This document shows, piece after piece, positions 17,975-27,145 of a stretch of DNA of 64,000 nt. A model generated the notes under the pieces. It was not told the origin of the DNA, ran no database searches, and saw only the letters and a list, made by a program, of their open reading frames with translations. The first letter of the stretch is position 1. Each line of letters begins with the position of its first letter. The position numbers and the translations under genes were made by a program. Source of the stretch: Pseudomonas sp. BCA17 (lineage in GTDB: Bacteria > Pseudomonadota > Gammaproteobacteria > Pseudomonadales > Pseudomonadaceae); assembly GCF_004519405.1 (NCBI RefSeq), contig NZ_SGWI01000001.1, forward strand, positions 62,001 to 126,000. Direction: 5' to 3'.

Positions 17975-18105
17975 TTTTGCTTGCCTGTGGGAGCTGGCTT
18001 GCCTGCGCTACACAACTTTGATGTGGCCATGAACCTGTGGCGAGGGAGCTTGCTCCCGTGACGGCTCGGAAGCCGACGACTATCCAACGGGCCCTCCGCG
18101 AGGGG
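17975..18105. repeat. REP-containing direct repeat, copy 2
   Basis: Second copy of the block at 17461-17592, with the same order of segments and REP head at 18037. Confidence 0.8.
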
Positions 18106-18216
18106 GTTCGCCCCCGTAATCCGATATTGATTTTGGGGGGCCTGAGATAAGGATCAAAAGCGGCTAGCTTCGCATCGTGATTTGTGCAGACAACCATGCT
18201 GCGCTGCAGGCACGTC

Positions 18217-18831
18217 CTATCGGGCCTGCATGCCATAAAACAGTAGCTCGGTGATACGCCTGACCTGCAAGGAGTGCGCCTCGATATCCGGCTGTTCCTG
18301 GTTCACCAGCCTGAACAGCTGCAGGTGCGAATAGTCGTTCAACAGGAATGCGGCCAATTCGACATCGAGCTGCGGGCGCAATTTGCCGGCCAGTTGCAGT
18401 TCCCGCAGCAGTTGGCTGATTTCGGCCCTGAGCGCGTCGTTCATGGCGCGGTAGCCGGCAGGCAGTTCGTTGTTGCCGCCGAACAGGATCAACGGCAGCA
18501 GCTCGCGCCAAAGGCTCGGGTGCATGACTTCCAGGGCGTAGCCCGTCAGCAGCCGCTCCAAATGACACAGCGCTTCAACCGGGTCTTCGATTTCCTGGAT
18601 CCGGCTGCGGGTGTCGGTAATGGCGCGTTGATCGGCCTGGTGCAGGATTTCCAGGATGATTTCCTGTTTGTTGCCGAAATACTTGAACACCGTGGGCGCC
18701 GAGACGCCTGCCTGGCCGGCGATCTGTTCGATGGTGGTGTTCTGAAAACCCTGGCGCTCAAACAGTTCGATGGCCGCCTTGCTGATGGCTTGCCGTCGTT
18801 CGGCTTTCTGGCGTTCACGCAGTCCGCTCAC
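18217..18831 (-). CDS. TetR/AcrR-family transcriptional regulator
   Basis: The 204-residue protein starts with a TetR DNA-binding domain (residues 10-56: AISKAAIELFERQGF, then TTIEQIAGQAGVSAPTVFKYFGNK). A helical ligand-binding domain of unknown specificity follows. ATG at 18831 directly precedes the domain. It is transcribed in the same direction as the XylR-like gene and lies 109 bp after it. Its target is not evident; it could control itself or the flanking transport genes. Confidence 0.92.
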   Translation of the reverse strand: MSGLRERQKAERRQAISKAAIELFERQGFQNTTIEQIAGQAGVSAPTVFKYFGNKQEIILEILHQADQRAITDTRSRIQEIEDPVEALCHLERLLTGYALEVMHPSLWRELLPLILFGGNNELPAGYRAMNDALRAEISQLLRELQLAGKLRPQLDVELAAFLLNDYSHLQLFRLVNQEQPDIEAHSLQVRRITELLFYGMQAR

Positions 18832-18940
18832 TGAAGGTCCTTGTCATGAAAATAAAAAACATGCGTAAGAAAGAGGGCGGTAGTCAGCCCGGTGCCCCTG
18901 CAAAATACTTAATTGGATAAAACTTTTAAAGCACTCATTC

Positions 18941-20725
18941 TCAGGTCAGGCCATTGCTCTCCCGTGCTTGAGGGGTTTGTCGTTGATATTTCTTCAAGCG
19001 GTACGCAAATTGCGCACGGCTGAGCCCAACGCGTCTGGCCGCGGCGGCCAGGTTGCCGGCGTGCTGTTGCAGCGCCTCCTGGATCAGGCGCGACTCAAGC
19101 CCTTCAATGGAAAAGCCCTGGTCGAGCTGGCCCAGAGTGTCCAGCAGGGCAGGGAGGCTTGCCGGCGCAGTGTTGGACAGGCTGCCGTGGTCGTCCAGGC
19201 CATAGGGATTCGCCGGCAGGGGCTCGTTGCGAAACAGATGCACCAGGTCAATGGCTTGGCCTTCGTCACTGGCGATCAGGCCGCGCTCGATCAGGTTTTG
19301 CAGCTCACGCACGTTGCCCGCGAAATCGTAGCGCAGCAGTACCTTGAGCGCGCGCATGGTCAAGCCGGCGGGTGTCCGGGCGTATTCCTGGCAGAAGCGC
19401 GTCAGGAACGCGTTGATCAATAGCGGGATGTCATCCCGGCGTTCCCGCAGCGGCGGCAGCGCGATGGGGTAGACATTCAGCCGGTAGAACAGGTCTTCGC
19501 GAAACGCGCCGTCAGCCACCGCTTTGCGCAGATCGATATTCGTCGCGGCCACCACCCGCACGTCCACCATGATGCCGCGCACGCCGCCGACCCGTTCGAT
19601 CTCGCGTTCCTGCAAGGCCCGCAGCAGTTTGCTTTGCCCCGCCAGGCTGAGGCTGGTGATTTCATCCAGAAACAGCGTGCCGCCCTGGGCCCGTTCGAAA
19701 CGCCCGGGACGCGAATGGGTGGCGCCGGTGTACGCGCCACGCTCGACACCGAAGAGTTCGGCCTCGATCAGGTTGTCTGGGATGGCTGCGCAATTGAGGG
19801 CCACAAACGGGCTCTCGCGGCGAGGGCTGAGTTGGTGCAGCTGGCGCGCAAACATCTCCTTGCCCACGCCGGACTCGCCGCTGATCAGCACGGTGGCGGG
19901 AGTCAGTGCGACGCGTTGCAGGGCTTGCATCGCGGCGTTGAACGCCGCACTGGCGCCTACCAAGGCTTGTGCCTGGCTGACGCCGGCAGGGTTGCCTGCC
20001 GGGCTCTGGCGCGCAGGGGCGGTAGTGGGGCCGGCGACGGCCTGGGACACATTCAGGTAGCGCAGGTCCTGCTCGACATCACCCCATTGTCCGGCCGTCT
20101 TGCCCACCACCCGGCAACTGCTGTGGCCCATGCCTCGGCATTGCACCTCGCGGAAAATCACCATTTGCCCGAAGAGACCGCTGACGAAACCGATGGCATA
20201 GCCCGTTTCAGTCCAGCACACCGGGTCCTGGCCAATTCCGTAGGCGCTCACATGTTCATCGGCCTCGCACGAGTGGTGCCACAGAAACTCGCCTTCATAG
20301 AACCCCGAGTCGGCGTCGAATTTAAAGTGCAACGGTTCGACCTTGGTCATGCCTTCCAGAGTGTGCAGGTGGGTGCCGGCGCGAAATACCGCCGCGGCAT
20401 CGGCCTGGGGCCAGCGTTCACGGATCAAGCGAGCATCCCGCAAGCCCGAGGCATAACCGGTACGTGTGAACAGACCGCGCGCCTGCTCCAGTCCCAGGCG
20501 CTCGATGACCTCTGCGCGCAGGGCGACGAAGGCGGAACTGTGCAGCAGCAACATGCGCTGGTCGTTGAGCCAGATGCGACCGTCTTCCGGAGAAAAAAAC
20601 AGGCAGTCGGTCAGTTCCGCAGGCGTGGGTGAGCTGCTGTCGCTGAGATGACGGCTGTCGCCTCGCGGATGATAGTGCGCAGTGGTCGCTCGGTTGTCGG
20701 GCTGCGCGCTATGGGGATTAGTCAT
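18941..20725 (-). CDS. XylR/DmpR-type sigma-54-dependent activator for aromatics
   Basis: The 594-residue protein has a XylR_N sensor domain (about 40-150) and a V4R domain (about 150-215) with the CRGMGHSSC cysteine pair. It has an AAA+ domain (about 255-495) with Walker A GESGVGKE and sigma-54 contact loop GAYTGA (F to Y variant), and a Fis-type helix-turn-helix at the C-terminus ([22 protein letters not shown], about 555-577). Such proteins bind an aromatic effector through V4R and open sigma-54 promoters. ATG at 20725 has AGGGG 8 bp upstream. It is divergent from the coniferyl aldehyde/alcohol dehydrogenase genes, and a sigma-54 promoter and UAS-like site lie in the gap. The effector is probably coniferyl alcohol or a related phenylpropanoid. 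Confidence 0.92.
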   Translation of the reverse strand: MTNPHSAQPDNRATTAHYHPRGDSRHLSDSSSPTPAELTDCLFFSPEDGRIWLNDQRMLLLHSSAFVALRAEVIERLGLEQARGLFTRTGYASGLRDARLIRERWPQADAAAVFRAGTHLHTLEGMTKVEPLHFKFDADSGFYEGEFLWHHSCEADEHVSAYGIGQDPVCWTETGYAIGFVSGLFGQMVIFREVQCRGMGHSSCRVVGKTAGQWGDVEQDLRYLNVSQAVAGPTTAPARQSPAGNPAGVSQAQALVGASAAFNAAMQALQRVALTPATVLISGESGVGKEMFARQLHQLSPRRESPFVALNCAAIPDNLIEAELFGVERGAYTGATHSRPGRFERAQGGTLFLDEITSLSLAGQSKLLRALQEREIERVGGVRGIMVDVRVVAATNIDLRKAVADGAFREDLFYRLNVYPIALPPLRERRDDIPLLINAFLTRFCQEYARTPAGLTMRALKVLLRYDFAGNVRELQNLIERGLIASDEGQAIDLVHLFRNEPLPANPYGLDDHGSLSNTAPASLPALLDTLGQLDQGFSIEGLESRLIQEALQQHAGNLAAAARRVGLSRAQFAYRLKKYQRQTPQARESNGLT

Positions 20726-20789
20726 TGTTATGCCCCTGCAAAGCGAGTGATCGATATGAGTCACTGCCGAGATAGTTATTAAACATAAC

Positions 20790-20806
20790 CTTATCAATTG
20801 AACAAG
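20790..20806. promoter_or_regulatory. UAS-like site for the XylR-type activator
   Basis: CTTATCAATTGAACAAG shares the ATCAATTGA core and outer CAA of the XylR/DmpR upstream activating sequence (TTGATCAATTGATCAA). It lies about 110-125 bp upstream of the sigma-54 promoter, the usual enhancer distance. Confidence 0.6.
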
Positions 20807-20915
20807 TGGTGGTGGGGCGGTTTTTGCAATCGATCAGTGGGTGGACGCTGTACGGCACGTGGCAGGTCGCGATCCAGAACCCTCGGCGGTTTATGTCAGC
20901 GTCGTCTCGCGCAAG

Positions 20916-20931
20916 CGGCACAGCCTTTGCT
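20916..20931 (+). promoter_or_regulatory. Sigma-54 (-24/-12) promoter
   Basis: CGGCACAGCCTTTGCT fits TGGCAC-N5-TTGCW with the essential GG-N10-GC spacing and is 64 bp before the aldehyde dehydrogenase ATG. It is the expected target of the divergent activator. Confidence 0.7.
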
Positions 20932-20994
20932 CAAGGCTTGATGCGGCGTCTGCATGCGTGCAGGCGATGACAATTACAAGAACCGGGAGTTGCC

Positions 20995-22470
20995 ATGTCA
21001 GTGTCTGAAACCACCCACCTGCTACAGCGGGCCATCGAGTCCGAATGTGTGTTCGATGGCGATTGGGTTCCCGCCTCGGGAACCGTGATCCCCGTGATCG
21101 AACCTGCCACCGGCGAGCCCCTGATGCACTGCGCCATGGCCAGCCCGGCCGACATCGCCGTGGCCAGCCGCCGTGCGGCCCTGGCCCAGCCGGCATGGGC
21201 CGCACTCGGCCCACGTGAGCGTGCCGAGGTGTTTCGCAAGGCTGCCGAGGTGGCGCAACGGTCATTCGCCGAACTGGCGTTGTATGTCGCTCGGGAAACC
21301 GGGGCTGCGCTGTTCAAGGGCGAGCACGAAGTACGTGAGGCGATCGTATTGCTGCACCAGGCGGCGGGCTTGCTGTCCCAACCCCACGGGGTGGTATTGC
21401 CCAGCGCGGCGGGGCGCCTGTCCTATGCCCGGCGTCAGCCCCATGGCGTGGTCGGGGTGATTTCCCCCTTCAATTTCCCCCTGGTGCTGTCGCTGCGTTC
21501 GGTGGCACCGGCCCTGGCCGCGGGCAATGCGGTGGTGCTCAAGCCCGATCCGCAGACCCCGGTCAGCGGCGGTTTTCTCATCGCCCGGCTATTCGAAGAG
21601 GCAGGCCTGCCCAAGGGCCTGCTGCACGTGCTGCCCGGCGCCGCACCGGCCGGTGAGGCGCTGTGTCGCGATCCGAATGTCAGGATGATCGCGTTTACCG
21701 GCTCGACGGCGGCGGGGCGCAAAGTCGCCGAGGTGGCTGGTCGTCACCTTAAAAAAGTGGCGCTGGAGTTGGGTGGCAAGAACCCGCTGATCATTCTCGA
21801 AGACGCCGACCTCGACCTGGCCGCGAGCAATGCCGCCTGGGGGGCCTGGCTGCACCAAGGGCAAATCTGTATGGCGACCGGGTTGGTGCTGGTGCATGAA
21901 TCCATCGCCGCCAGCCTGACGCGCAAGTTAGTCGACAAGGCCCGGGCACTTACCGTGGGCAACGCTGCCCGCGGTGAAGCCGCGCTCGGCCCATTGATCA
22001 ACCAGCGCCAATTGCAGCGCGTGCACGAGATCGTCGGCGACAGCCTGCAGGCGGGGGCGAAGCTGGAGGCGGGCGGTGACTATGACCGGCTGTTCTACCA
22101 GCCCACGGTGCTCAGTGGCGTGCGACCGGGCATGCGTGCCTTTGAAGATGAAATTTTCGGCCCAGTGGCGACGGTGGTCAGCTTTGCCTCCGATGAAGAG
22201 GCTATCGAATTGGCCAACCGCACGGAGTACGGCCTTTCGGCCGCCATCATCTCGCCGTCGGTGGGGCGTGCCATGGCCATTGGCGAGCGGCTGGACTGCG
22301 GCCTGCTACACATCAACGACCAGACCGTGGCTGACGAATGCATCAACCCCTTCGGCGGTCGCGGTGCATCGGGCAATGGCGGCAGCGTTGGTGCGCCGGC
22401 CGACTGGGACGAATACAGCCAGTGGCAATGGGTCACCGTGAAAAACGCGCCACCGGCTTATCCGTTCTGA
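20995..22470 (+). CDS. calB: Aromatic (coniferyl/benz-) aldehyde dehydrogenase
   Basis: The 491-residue NAD-dependent ALDH has FNFPLVLSLRSVAPALAAGN, coenzyme lysine in VLKPD, FTGSTAAGRKV, general-base Glu in ALELGGKNP, and catalytic cysteine in GQICMATG. It resembles the benzaldehyde/XylC-like branch that accepts bulky aromatic aldehydes. It is followed 44 bp later by a coniferyl-alcohol-dehydrogenase-type SDR, so the predicted step is coniferyl aldehyde to ferulate. ATG has GGGAG 7 bp upstream. The calB symbol rests on context; a general benzaldehyde dehydrogenase role is possible. Confidence 0.85.
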   Translation: MSVSETTHLLQRAIESECVFDGDWVPASGTVIPVIEPATGEPLMHCAMASPADIAVASRRAALAQPAWAALGPRERAEVFRKAAEVAQRSFAELALYVARETGAALFKGEHEVREAIVLLHQAAGLLSQPHGVVLPSAAGRLSYARRQPHGVVGVISPFNFPLVLSLRSVAPALAAGNAVVLKPDPQTPVSGGFLIARLFEEAGLPKGLLHVLPGAAPAGEALCRDPNVRMIAFTGSTAAGRKVAEVAGRHLKKVALELGGKNPLIILEDADLDLAASNAAWGAWLHQGQICMATGLVLVHESIAASLTRKLVDKARALTVGNAARGEAALGPLINQRQLQRVHEIVGDSLQAGAKLEAGGDYDRLFYQPTVLSGVRPGMRAFEDEIFGPVATVVSFASDEEAIELANRTEYGLSAAIISPSVGRAMAIGERLDCGLLHINDQTVADECINPFGGRGASGNGGSVGAPADWDEYSQWQWVTVKNAPPAYPF

Positions 22471-22494
22471 GCCTTGGCTCACGCACGCCTGCAT

Positions 22495-22502
22495 AACAAT
22501 AA
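22495..22502 (+). promoter_or_regulatory. CA motif (AACAATAA)
   Basis: AACAATAA, then the ribosome-binding site, precedes the SDR gene; it fits AAnAAnAA. Confidence 0.5.
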
Positions 22503-22514
22503 GAGGGCTTGAAC

Positions 22515-23282
22515 ATGAATCTGTACAACAAAACCTTGATCGTCACCGGCGTTGCGTCGGGCATTGGTGCGGAAGTGGCGCGACTGGCGCGTTTCCAGGG
22601 CGCCACGGTGCTGGGAGTCGATCGCCATGAGCCGCAGTTGACGCTGGATGGATTTTTCCATGCCGACCTGAGCGATCCCACGAGCATCGACGCGCTGGTG
22701 GCGCGCCTGCCGGCGCGGGTCGACGCGCTATGCAACATCGCCGGGGTGCCCGGTACGGCACCGGTGCAAACGGTGGCCGAGGTCAATTACCTGGGGTTGC
22801 GCCACCTCACTCAAGCGTTGCTGCCACGCCTGCCGGCGGGCGGCAGCATCGTCAATGTCGCCTCGGTGCTCGGCGCGCAATGGCCGCAACGCCTGGCGTT
22901 GCACAAAGCGTTGGCGGCCACCGAGAGCTTCCGGGCCGGGCAGCAGTGGCTGGCGGCCAATCCGGTGGAGCAGGGCACCTGTTATCAGTACTTCAAGGAG
23001 GCGCTGATTGTCTGGAGTGCGCTGCAATCCCACGCCTGGTTTCGTGATCACTCGGTGCGTATCAACTGCGTCGCGCCGGGGCCGGTGTTCACGCCGATCC
23101 TTGGCGATTTCGTCAGCATGCTCGGGCCTGAGCGGGTGGCCCAGGACAGCCAGCGCATGACCCGCCCAGCCTTGGCCGATGAGGTGGCGTCGGTGATCGC
23201 GTTCCTCTGCTCGGACGCGGCGCGTTGGGTCAATGGGGTCAATCTGCCGGTGGATGGAGGGTTGGCCGCCACCTACCTGTAA
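22515..23282 (+). CDS. calA: Coniferyl-alcohol dehydrogenase (short-chain dehydrogenase)
   Basis: The 255-residue SDR begins with a Rossmann motif (IVTGVASGIGAEVAR, residues 9-23). It has D38 in GVDRHEP for NAD preference, the N-I-A-G segment at about 76, and a C-terminal VNGVNLPVDGG. The catalytic tyrosine is in YFKEAL (Y-x-x-x-K shape in CYQYFKEAL), after an unusually long insertion with the EQGTCYQYFKEA block typical of CalA-like proteins. It oxidises coniferyl alcohol to coniferyl aldehyde, feeding the adjacent aldehyde dehydrogenase. ATG at 22515 follows AGAGGG. Confidence 0.85.
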   Translation: MNLYNKTLIVTGVASGIGAEVARLARFQGATVLGVDRHEPQLTLDGFFHADLSDPTSIDALVARLPARVDALCNIAGVPGTAPVQTVAEVNYLGLRHLTQALLPRLPAGGSIVNVASVLGAQWPQRLALHKALAATESFRAGQQWLAANPVEQGTCYQYFKEALIVWSALQSHAWFRDHSVRINCVAPGPVFTPILGDFVSMLGPERVAQDSQRMTRPALADEVASVIAFLCSDAARWVNGVNLPVDGGLAATYL

Positions 23283-23334
23283 GGGTTGCAACAACGCTTA
23301 GCCCCGGTGCGGAGCCACCGTGCCGGGGGTCTTG

Positions 23335-23348
23335 AACAACAACAAAAA
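23335..23348 (+). promoter_or_regulatory. CA motif (AACAACAACAAAAA)
   Basis: Overlapping AAnAAnAA matches about 16 nt before the barrel-protein start; a strong Hfq/Crc candidate. Confidence 0.55.
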
Positions 23349-23363
23349 TACAGGACATACAAG

Positions 23364-24311
23364 ATGCCCAAGCCTATCTTGCGGACGGTTGCGGCCATGA
23401 CTTTTGTCGCACTGTCATCGACTGCACACGCTTATGACTTGCCCGGACTCAACCTGGGCACCACCAGCTTCTATGACGGCTCACCTGCACCGGCCGGACC
23501 TGGTTGGTACCTGGAGGAATACCTCACGTACTCCCGCGCCAGCCGTTTCAATGATGCCAACGGCAACAAGCTCGCCTTGCCCAGGCAGGATGTGGAAGTG
23601 GTGGCGCCGACCACGCAGATCATCTACGTCGGCCAGCCCCTGGCCAATGGTGCGATGCCTGGTTTTACCCTGATCAACACCTCCCTGGCCCATGTGGCGG
23701 TTGACGATGGTTTGAATAACGCCGCACTGAGTTCCCGTGCAGGGTTTGGCGATGTGACGTTGGGCGCCTTCCTGCAACTGCCGACCCTGAGCCGCGCTGA
23801 CGGCAGCCCTTGGTTGGCCCAACGGGTCGAGGCTGATATAGCGGTGCCGGTGGGGGCCTATGACCGCGGGCGCTCGATCAACCCCGGCAGCAACTTCTGG
23901 TCATTCAACCCGTACTACGCGGCGACGTACTGGTTCAGCCCGAAGTGGTCGACAAGTGGACGCTTCATGTACCTGTGGAATGGCAAGAATAACGACCCGC
24001 AGGCGAGCTTTGCGGATGCTTCCAGCACTCAGGCCGGGCAGGCGTTGCATGCCAACCTGACACTCCAGTACGCCATCGACCAGCAATTGAGCCTGGGCTT
24101 GAATGGCTACTGGTTGAAGCAGATCACCGACACCGAGGTGGATGGGCATGCGGTGAGCGGGCGTCGCGAAAAGGTCTGGGCCATCGGCCCAGGCCTGGTC
24201 TACGCATTCAACAAGGAAAATATCCTGTCGGTTAACGCGTACTTCGAGCAGCAGGCGCAAAACCGCACCCAGGGCAACAAGTTGGTGCTTAATTGGCTGC
24301 ACCAGTTTTAG
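23364..24311 (+). CDS. Phenol_MetA_deg/SphA-like outer-membrane protein
   Basis: The 315-residue protein has a signal peptide (ending AHAYD). Its pattern, YLEEYLTYSRASRF, then a GDVTLGAFLQLP strand and a terminal WLHQF, matches the 'meta-pathway phenol degradation-like' barrel family found beside aromatic catabolic genes. It probably lets hydrophobic aromatics cross the outer membrane. It is the last gene of the cal transcript. Its 3' end overlaps the converging MFS gene by 23 bp. Confidence 0.82.
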   Translation: MPKPILRTVAAMTFVALSSTAHAYDLPGLNLGTTSFYDGSPAPAGPGWYLEEYLTYSRASRFNDANGNKLALPRQDVEVVAPTTQIIYVGQPLANGAMPGFTLINTSLAHVAVDDGLNNAALSSRAGFGDVTLGAFLQLPTLSRADGSPWLAQRVEADIAVPVGAYDRGRSINPGSNFWSFNPYYAATYWFSPKWSTSGRFMYLWNGKNNDPQASFADASSTQAGQALHANLTLQYAIDQQLSLGLNGYWLKQITDTEVDGHAVSGRREKVWAIGPGLVYAFNKENILSVNAYFEQQAQNRTQGNKLVLNWLHQF

Positions 24312-25521
24312 GCGCGGGTGTAGCGGGTAGGTTCAGTGGCGCCGTACGCACCATGACGCTGATGATGGTGAGTGCGGCGATCACGACGCCGGGGGAGGTC
24401 GCCAGCAGTACGCCGCTGGTGCCGGCGCCTGCCGCAAGAAGTTGCCCGGCTGCCAGCGGCCCGGCCACCGAGCCCAGTCGGCCGATGGCCACGGACGCCC
24501 CCACACCGGTGGCACGCACCGCGGTGGGGTAGGAAGGTGGGGCGCTGGCATACAGCACCAATTGTGCAGCCATCACGAACAAGCCAGCGGCGAAGCCCGC
24601 CATGGCCATAGGCACAATCCCCACCGACAGGCCGACACCGGCGAGTGCGGCGAGCAATCCGGCGTACACGAACAGCACCACTTTCAGTGCGTTGCAGCGG
24701 TCCAGCAGCACGCCGCCAAGCAGCGAACCGAGGGCGCCGCCGATATTGAAGAGCATCTGCACCATGCCCGCCTGGGGCTTGCTGAAGCCTTGTTCGAGCA
24801 GCAACGAAGGCAGCCAGTTAAGCAGCATGTACATCACGGTCAGGGTGAAGAAGTAACTGAGCCACAACGCCAGAGTGATGAGCGCGCGACCCTCGCCGAA
24901 CAGCGCCGTGCCGGTGGAGGGGCGCAGGCTGCGGGTGTGTTCGGATTGCTGGCGAAAGGCGCTGGATTCGGGCAGCAGCAGGACCATCAACGGCACGACC
25001 AACAACGGGACCAGGCCGCCGATGATAAAGGTGGTTTGCCAGTGTTCACTGGAGAACATCGCCACCACCGCGGCCAATGCGCCGCCCAGTGGCACGCCGC
25101 AATACATGACGCTGATCGCGGTGCCACGGTTGCGTTCGCTGACCGCCTCGGCGCACAGCGCGATCAGGTTGGGCAGCGCGGCGCCCAGGCCCAGGCCGGT
25201 GAGAAAACGCACCAGCAGCAGGCTCGAGTAGCTTTCGACAAATGCCGTGCAGAGGGAAAACAACCCGAACAGCAGTACGGCGCTTACCAGGATTTTCTTG
25301 CGCCCAATGCGGTCGGCCACCCAGCCACCGAAGAACGCCCCCGGCAGCAGGCCAATGATCCCGACACTGAATACCCAGCCGAGCATTTTCGGGTCCAGGG
25401 CAAAACTCTGACGCAACCCTGCAGCAGCGGTGCCGGCGGCTTGCAGATCGAAACCCTCGATCAGCGCAACGATAAAGCACAACGCGATAGTCAACGTCGA
25501 ACGACGCGATGGACTGTCCAT
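24289..25521 (-). CDS. MFS transporter, aromatic acid:H+ symporter (MhpT-like)
   Basis: The 410-residue, twelve-helix transporter opens with CFIVALIEGFDLQAAGTAAAG and has GGWVADRIGRKKI between helices 2 and 3. ALPNLIALCAEA and RGTAISVMYCGVPLGGALAA also agree closely with E. coli MhpT, the 3-(3-hydroxyphenyl)propionate importer, and the AAHS family. ATG at 25521 has GAGG 7 bp upstream. Here it likely imports ferulate, coniferyl alcohol-derived acids or another phenylpropanoid acid. Its leader carries a CA motif. Confidence 0.88.
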   Translation of the reverse strand: MDSPSRRSTLTIALCFIVALIEGFDLQAAGTAAAGLRQSFALDPKMLGWVFSVGIIGLLPGAFFGGWVADRIGRKKILVSAVLLFGLFSLCTAFVESYSSLLLVRFLTGLGLGAALPNLIALCAEAVSERNRGTAISVMYCGVPLGGALAAVVAMFSSEHWQTTFIIGGLVPLLVVPLMVLLLPESSAFRQQSEHTRSLRPSTGTALFGEGRALITLALWLSYFFTLTVMYMLLNWLPSLLLEQGFSKPQAGMVQMLFNIGGALGSLLGGVLLDRCNALKVVLFVYAGLLAALAGVGLSVGIVPMAMAGFAAGLFVMAAQLVLYASAPPSYPTAVRATGVGASVAIGRLGSVAGPLAAGQLLAAGAGTSGVLLATSPGVVIAALTIISVMVRTAPLNLPATPAPKTGAAN

Positions 25522-25533
25522 GGGCAAACCTCA

Positions 25534-25549
25534 TTGTTGTTTTTGTTGT
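25534..25549 (-). promoter_or_regulatory. CA motif (ACAACAAAAACAACAA)
   Basis: Minus-strand ACAACAAAAACAACAA, 12 nt before the MFS start, matches AAnAAnAA repeatedly. Confidence 0.55.
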
Positions 25550-25797
25550 GGTGCGAGCCGCTTGGGCTGCTGGCAATCAAGATAACAAATATAACTATAA
25601 AAAGAAGGGCGCAGACTCTGCCTCGGAAATCGTAAAGCAGGCCGTCTAATCCAGGCGTTTGCGATGAGAGCCTGTAGGTGTGATGAAAATAGATAGTTTT
25701 ATTAACGTTCGATTATCGGTCAGTGTCGGTTGACGATTGCCTCCAGCTGTTTCCATTCTCTGCTCACGAGGCCCACTGGCCACGTGCATATCACCCC

Positions 25798-25815
25798 AAA
25801 AACAACAACAAAAAA
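25798..25815 (+). promoter_or_regulatory. CA motif before the OprD porin
   Basis: AAAACAACAACAAAAAA lies 12 nt upstream of the porin ATG at 25828 and fits AAnAAnAA several times. No purine-rich ribosome-binding site is visible between it and the ATG other than weak GGAC. Confidence 0.55.
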
Positions 25816-25827
25816 TGGACATCGAAC

Positions 25828-27144
25828 ATGCAAAAACTCCCCACGGGCGCTGTTGCGGCGACCTGCCGTGTGTCGAATCGCACTCCACGCCTGGTCAGTG
25901 CGCTGCTGATGTTGAGTGTTCTGCCCACCCCGTCGTGGGCGGCGGGGTTTATCGACGACAGCCATGGCTCCCTGACGCTACGCAATTACTACCTGGACCG
26001 AGACTACAAGGACGACGGTGCCAAGACCGCCGCGCGGGAATGGGCCCAGGCGTTTATCGTCAACCTGGAGTCGGGGTACACTCCGGGCACCGTGGGCTTT
26101 GGTTTGGATATGCGCGGGCTGATGGGGGTCAAGCTGGACTCTTCGCCAGACCGTAGCGGCACCGAGTTATTGCCGGTATCGGCCGGCGACAAGCGTGCCG
26201 CCGATGAATATTCACGGTTGGCGCCGACTGCCAAGCTGCGGCTTGCCCAAACCACGGTAAAGACCGGCGACGTGTCGATCTTTCTGCCGTTCGCCTTTGC
26301 CAGCCCGTCGCGCCTGCTGCCGCAGACCTTTCGCGGTACCACGTTGAGCTCCAGGGACATCGACGGGCTGACGCTGAATACCGGTTATATCGACCGTATC
26401 AACAAGCGCGACTCCACCGACTACCAGGCCATGACTATCGCGTCGCCCAATCACCGTTTCAACGCGACGGCGACCACCTCGCACCTGGCTTACCTGGGGG
26501 GCGATTACCAGGTGAATAAAGACCTCAGCCTGCGTGTCTATCACTCGGCGGTGGCCGACCTCTATCAACAGGACACCTTCGCGCTGCTGCACAACCTGCC
26601 ACTGGGCGCCGGTGTGTTGACCAGCGATCTGCGCAGTTTTTTCAGCCGCGAGGACGGCAGTGCCAAGGCCGGGAAGGTAGACAACCGCAACCTCTCGGCG
26701 CTGTTCGGCTACCGCCTCGGCGGGCACCGTTTCAGCCTTGGCTACATGCATTCCAGTGGGGACACGGCCACGCCGTATATCTCGGGCACCGAGCTGATGG
26801 GCATGAGCGAACTGACCATGAGTTCGGACTTTCTCAACGCCAAGGAGCACACCTGGCAGGCCATCTACGACTATGACTTTGCGGCCTCGGGGTTGCCGGG
26901 CTTGAAGAGCCGATTGCGTTATGTGCGTGGCGACAATATCGAGTTGGCGGCTTTCAATGCGCAGGACCGCAAGGAGCGCGAGTTCCAGATGGAACTGGGC
27001 TACGTGATCCAGAGTGGCCCGCTGAAGAACGTCGGGCTGATGGCGCGCAAGTCGATCTATCGCAACGACTTCCCCGGTGGCGCGGCTTTTCGCGATGAAA
27101 ACCAGACCCGCTTCCTGGTGCTCTACACCGTGGCGCTCTGGTAG
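25828..27144 (+). CDS. OprD-family outer-membrane porin
   Basis: The 438-residue protein has a long signal peptide (cleavage after SWA). It then has the OprD signature FIDDSHGSLTLRNYYLDRDY, the REWAQAFIVNLESGYTPGTVGFGLD block, a GAVKLDSS-like strand and a terminal LYTVALW. OprD/OpdK-type porins in Pseudomonas take up aromatic acids such as vanillate. The frame is open from 25723, but the signal peptide begins at ATG 25828. It is placed between the MFS importer and the ferulate regulon, convergent with the MarR gene (1 bp gap). Confidence 0.9.
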   Translation: MQKLPTGAVAATCRVSNRTPRLVSALLMLSVLPTPSWAAGFIDDSHGSLTLRNYYLDRDYKDDGAKTAAREWAQAFIVNLESGYTPGTVGFGLDMRGLMGVKLDSSPDRSGTELLPVSAGDKRAADEYSRLAPTAKLRLAQTTVKTGDVSIFLPFAFASPSRLLPQTFRGTTLSSRDIDGLTLNTGYIDRINKRDSTDYQAMTIASPNHRFNATATTSHLAYLGGDYQVNKDLSLRVYHSAVADLYQQDTFALLHNLPLGAGVLTSDLRSFFSREDGSAKAGKVDNRNLSALFGYRLGGHRFSLGYMHSSGDTATPYISGTELMGMSELTMSSDFLNAKEHTWQAIYDYDFAASGLPGLKSRLRYVRGDNIELAAFNAQDRKEREFQMELGYVIQSGPLKNVGLMARKSIYRNDFPGGAAFRDENQTRFLVLYTVALW

Positions 27145-27145
27145 G

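Larger units (their letters stand above)
17378..18216. other. Repeat-rich non-coding region
   Basis: About 840 bp without a credible gene. It contains an AT-rich inverted repeat GGAAAGCAAA/TTTTGCTTTCC (17441-17472), two copies of a 130-bp REP-containing block, a nested cruciform-like palindrome and two copies of a segment near 17904 and 18142. The plus-strand frame 17636-18061 runs through these repeats and resembles the spurious translations found at such Pseudomonas repeats; it is not called. Confidence 0.7.

Noticed and set aside
17636..18061. Plus-strand 141-codon frame
   Set aside because: Runs through duplicated REP blocks and the nested palindrome; resembles spurious translations of Pseudomonas intergenic repeats.
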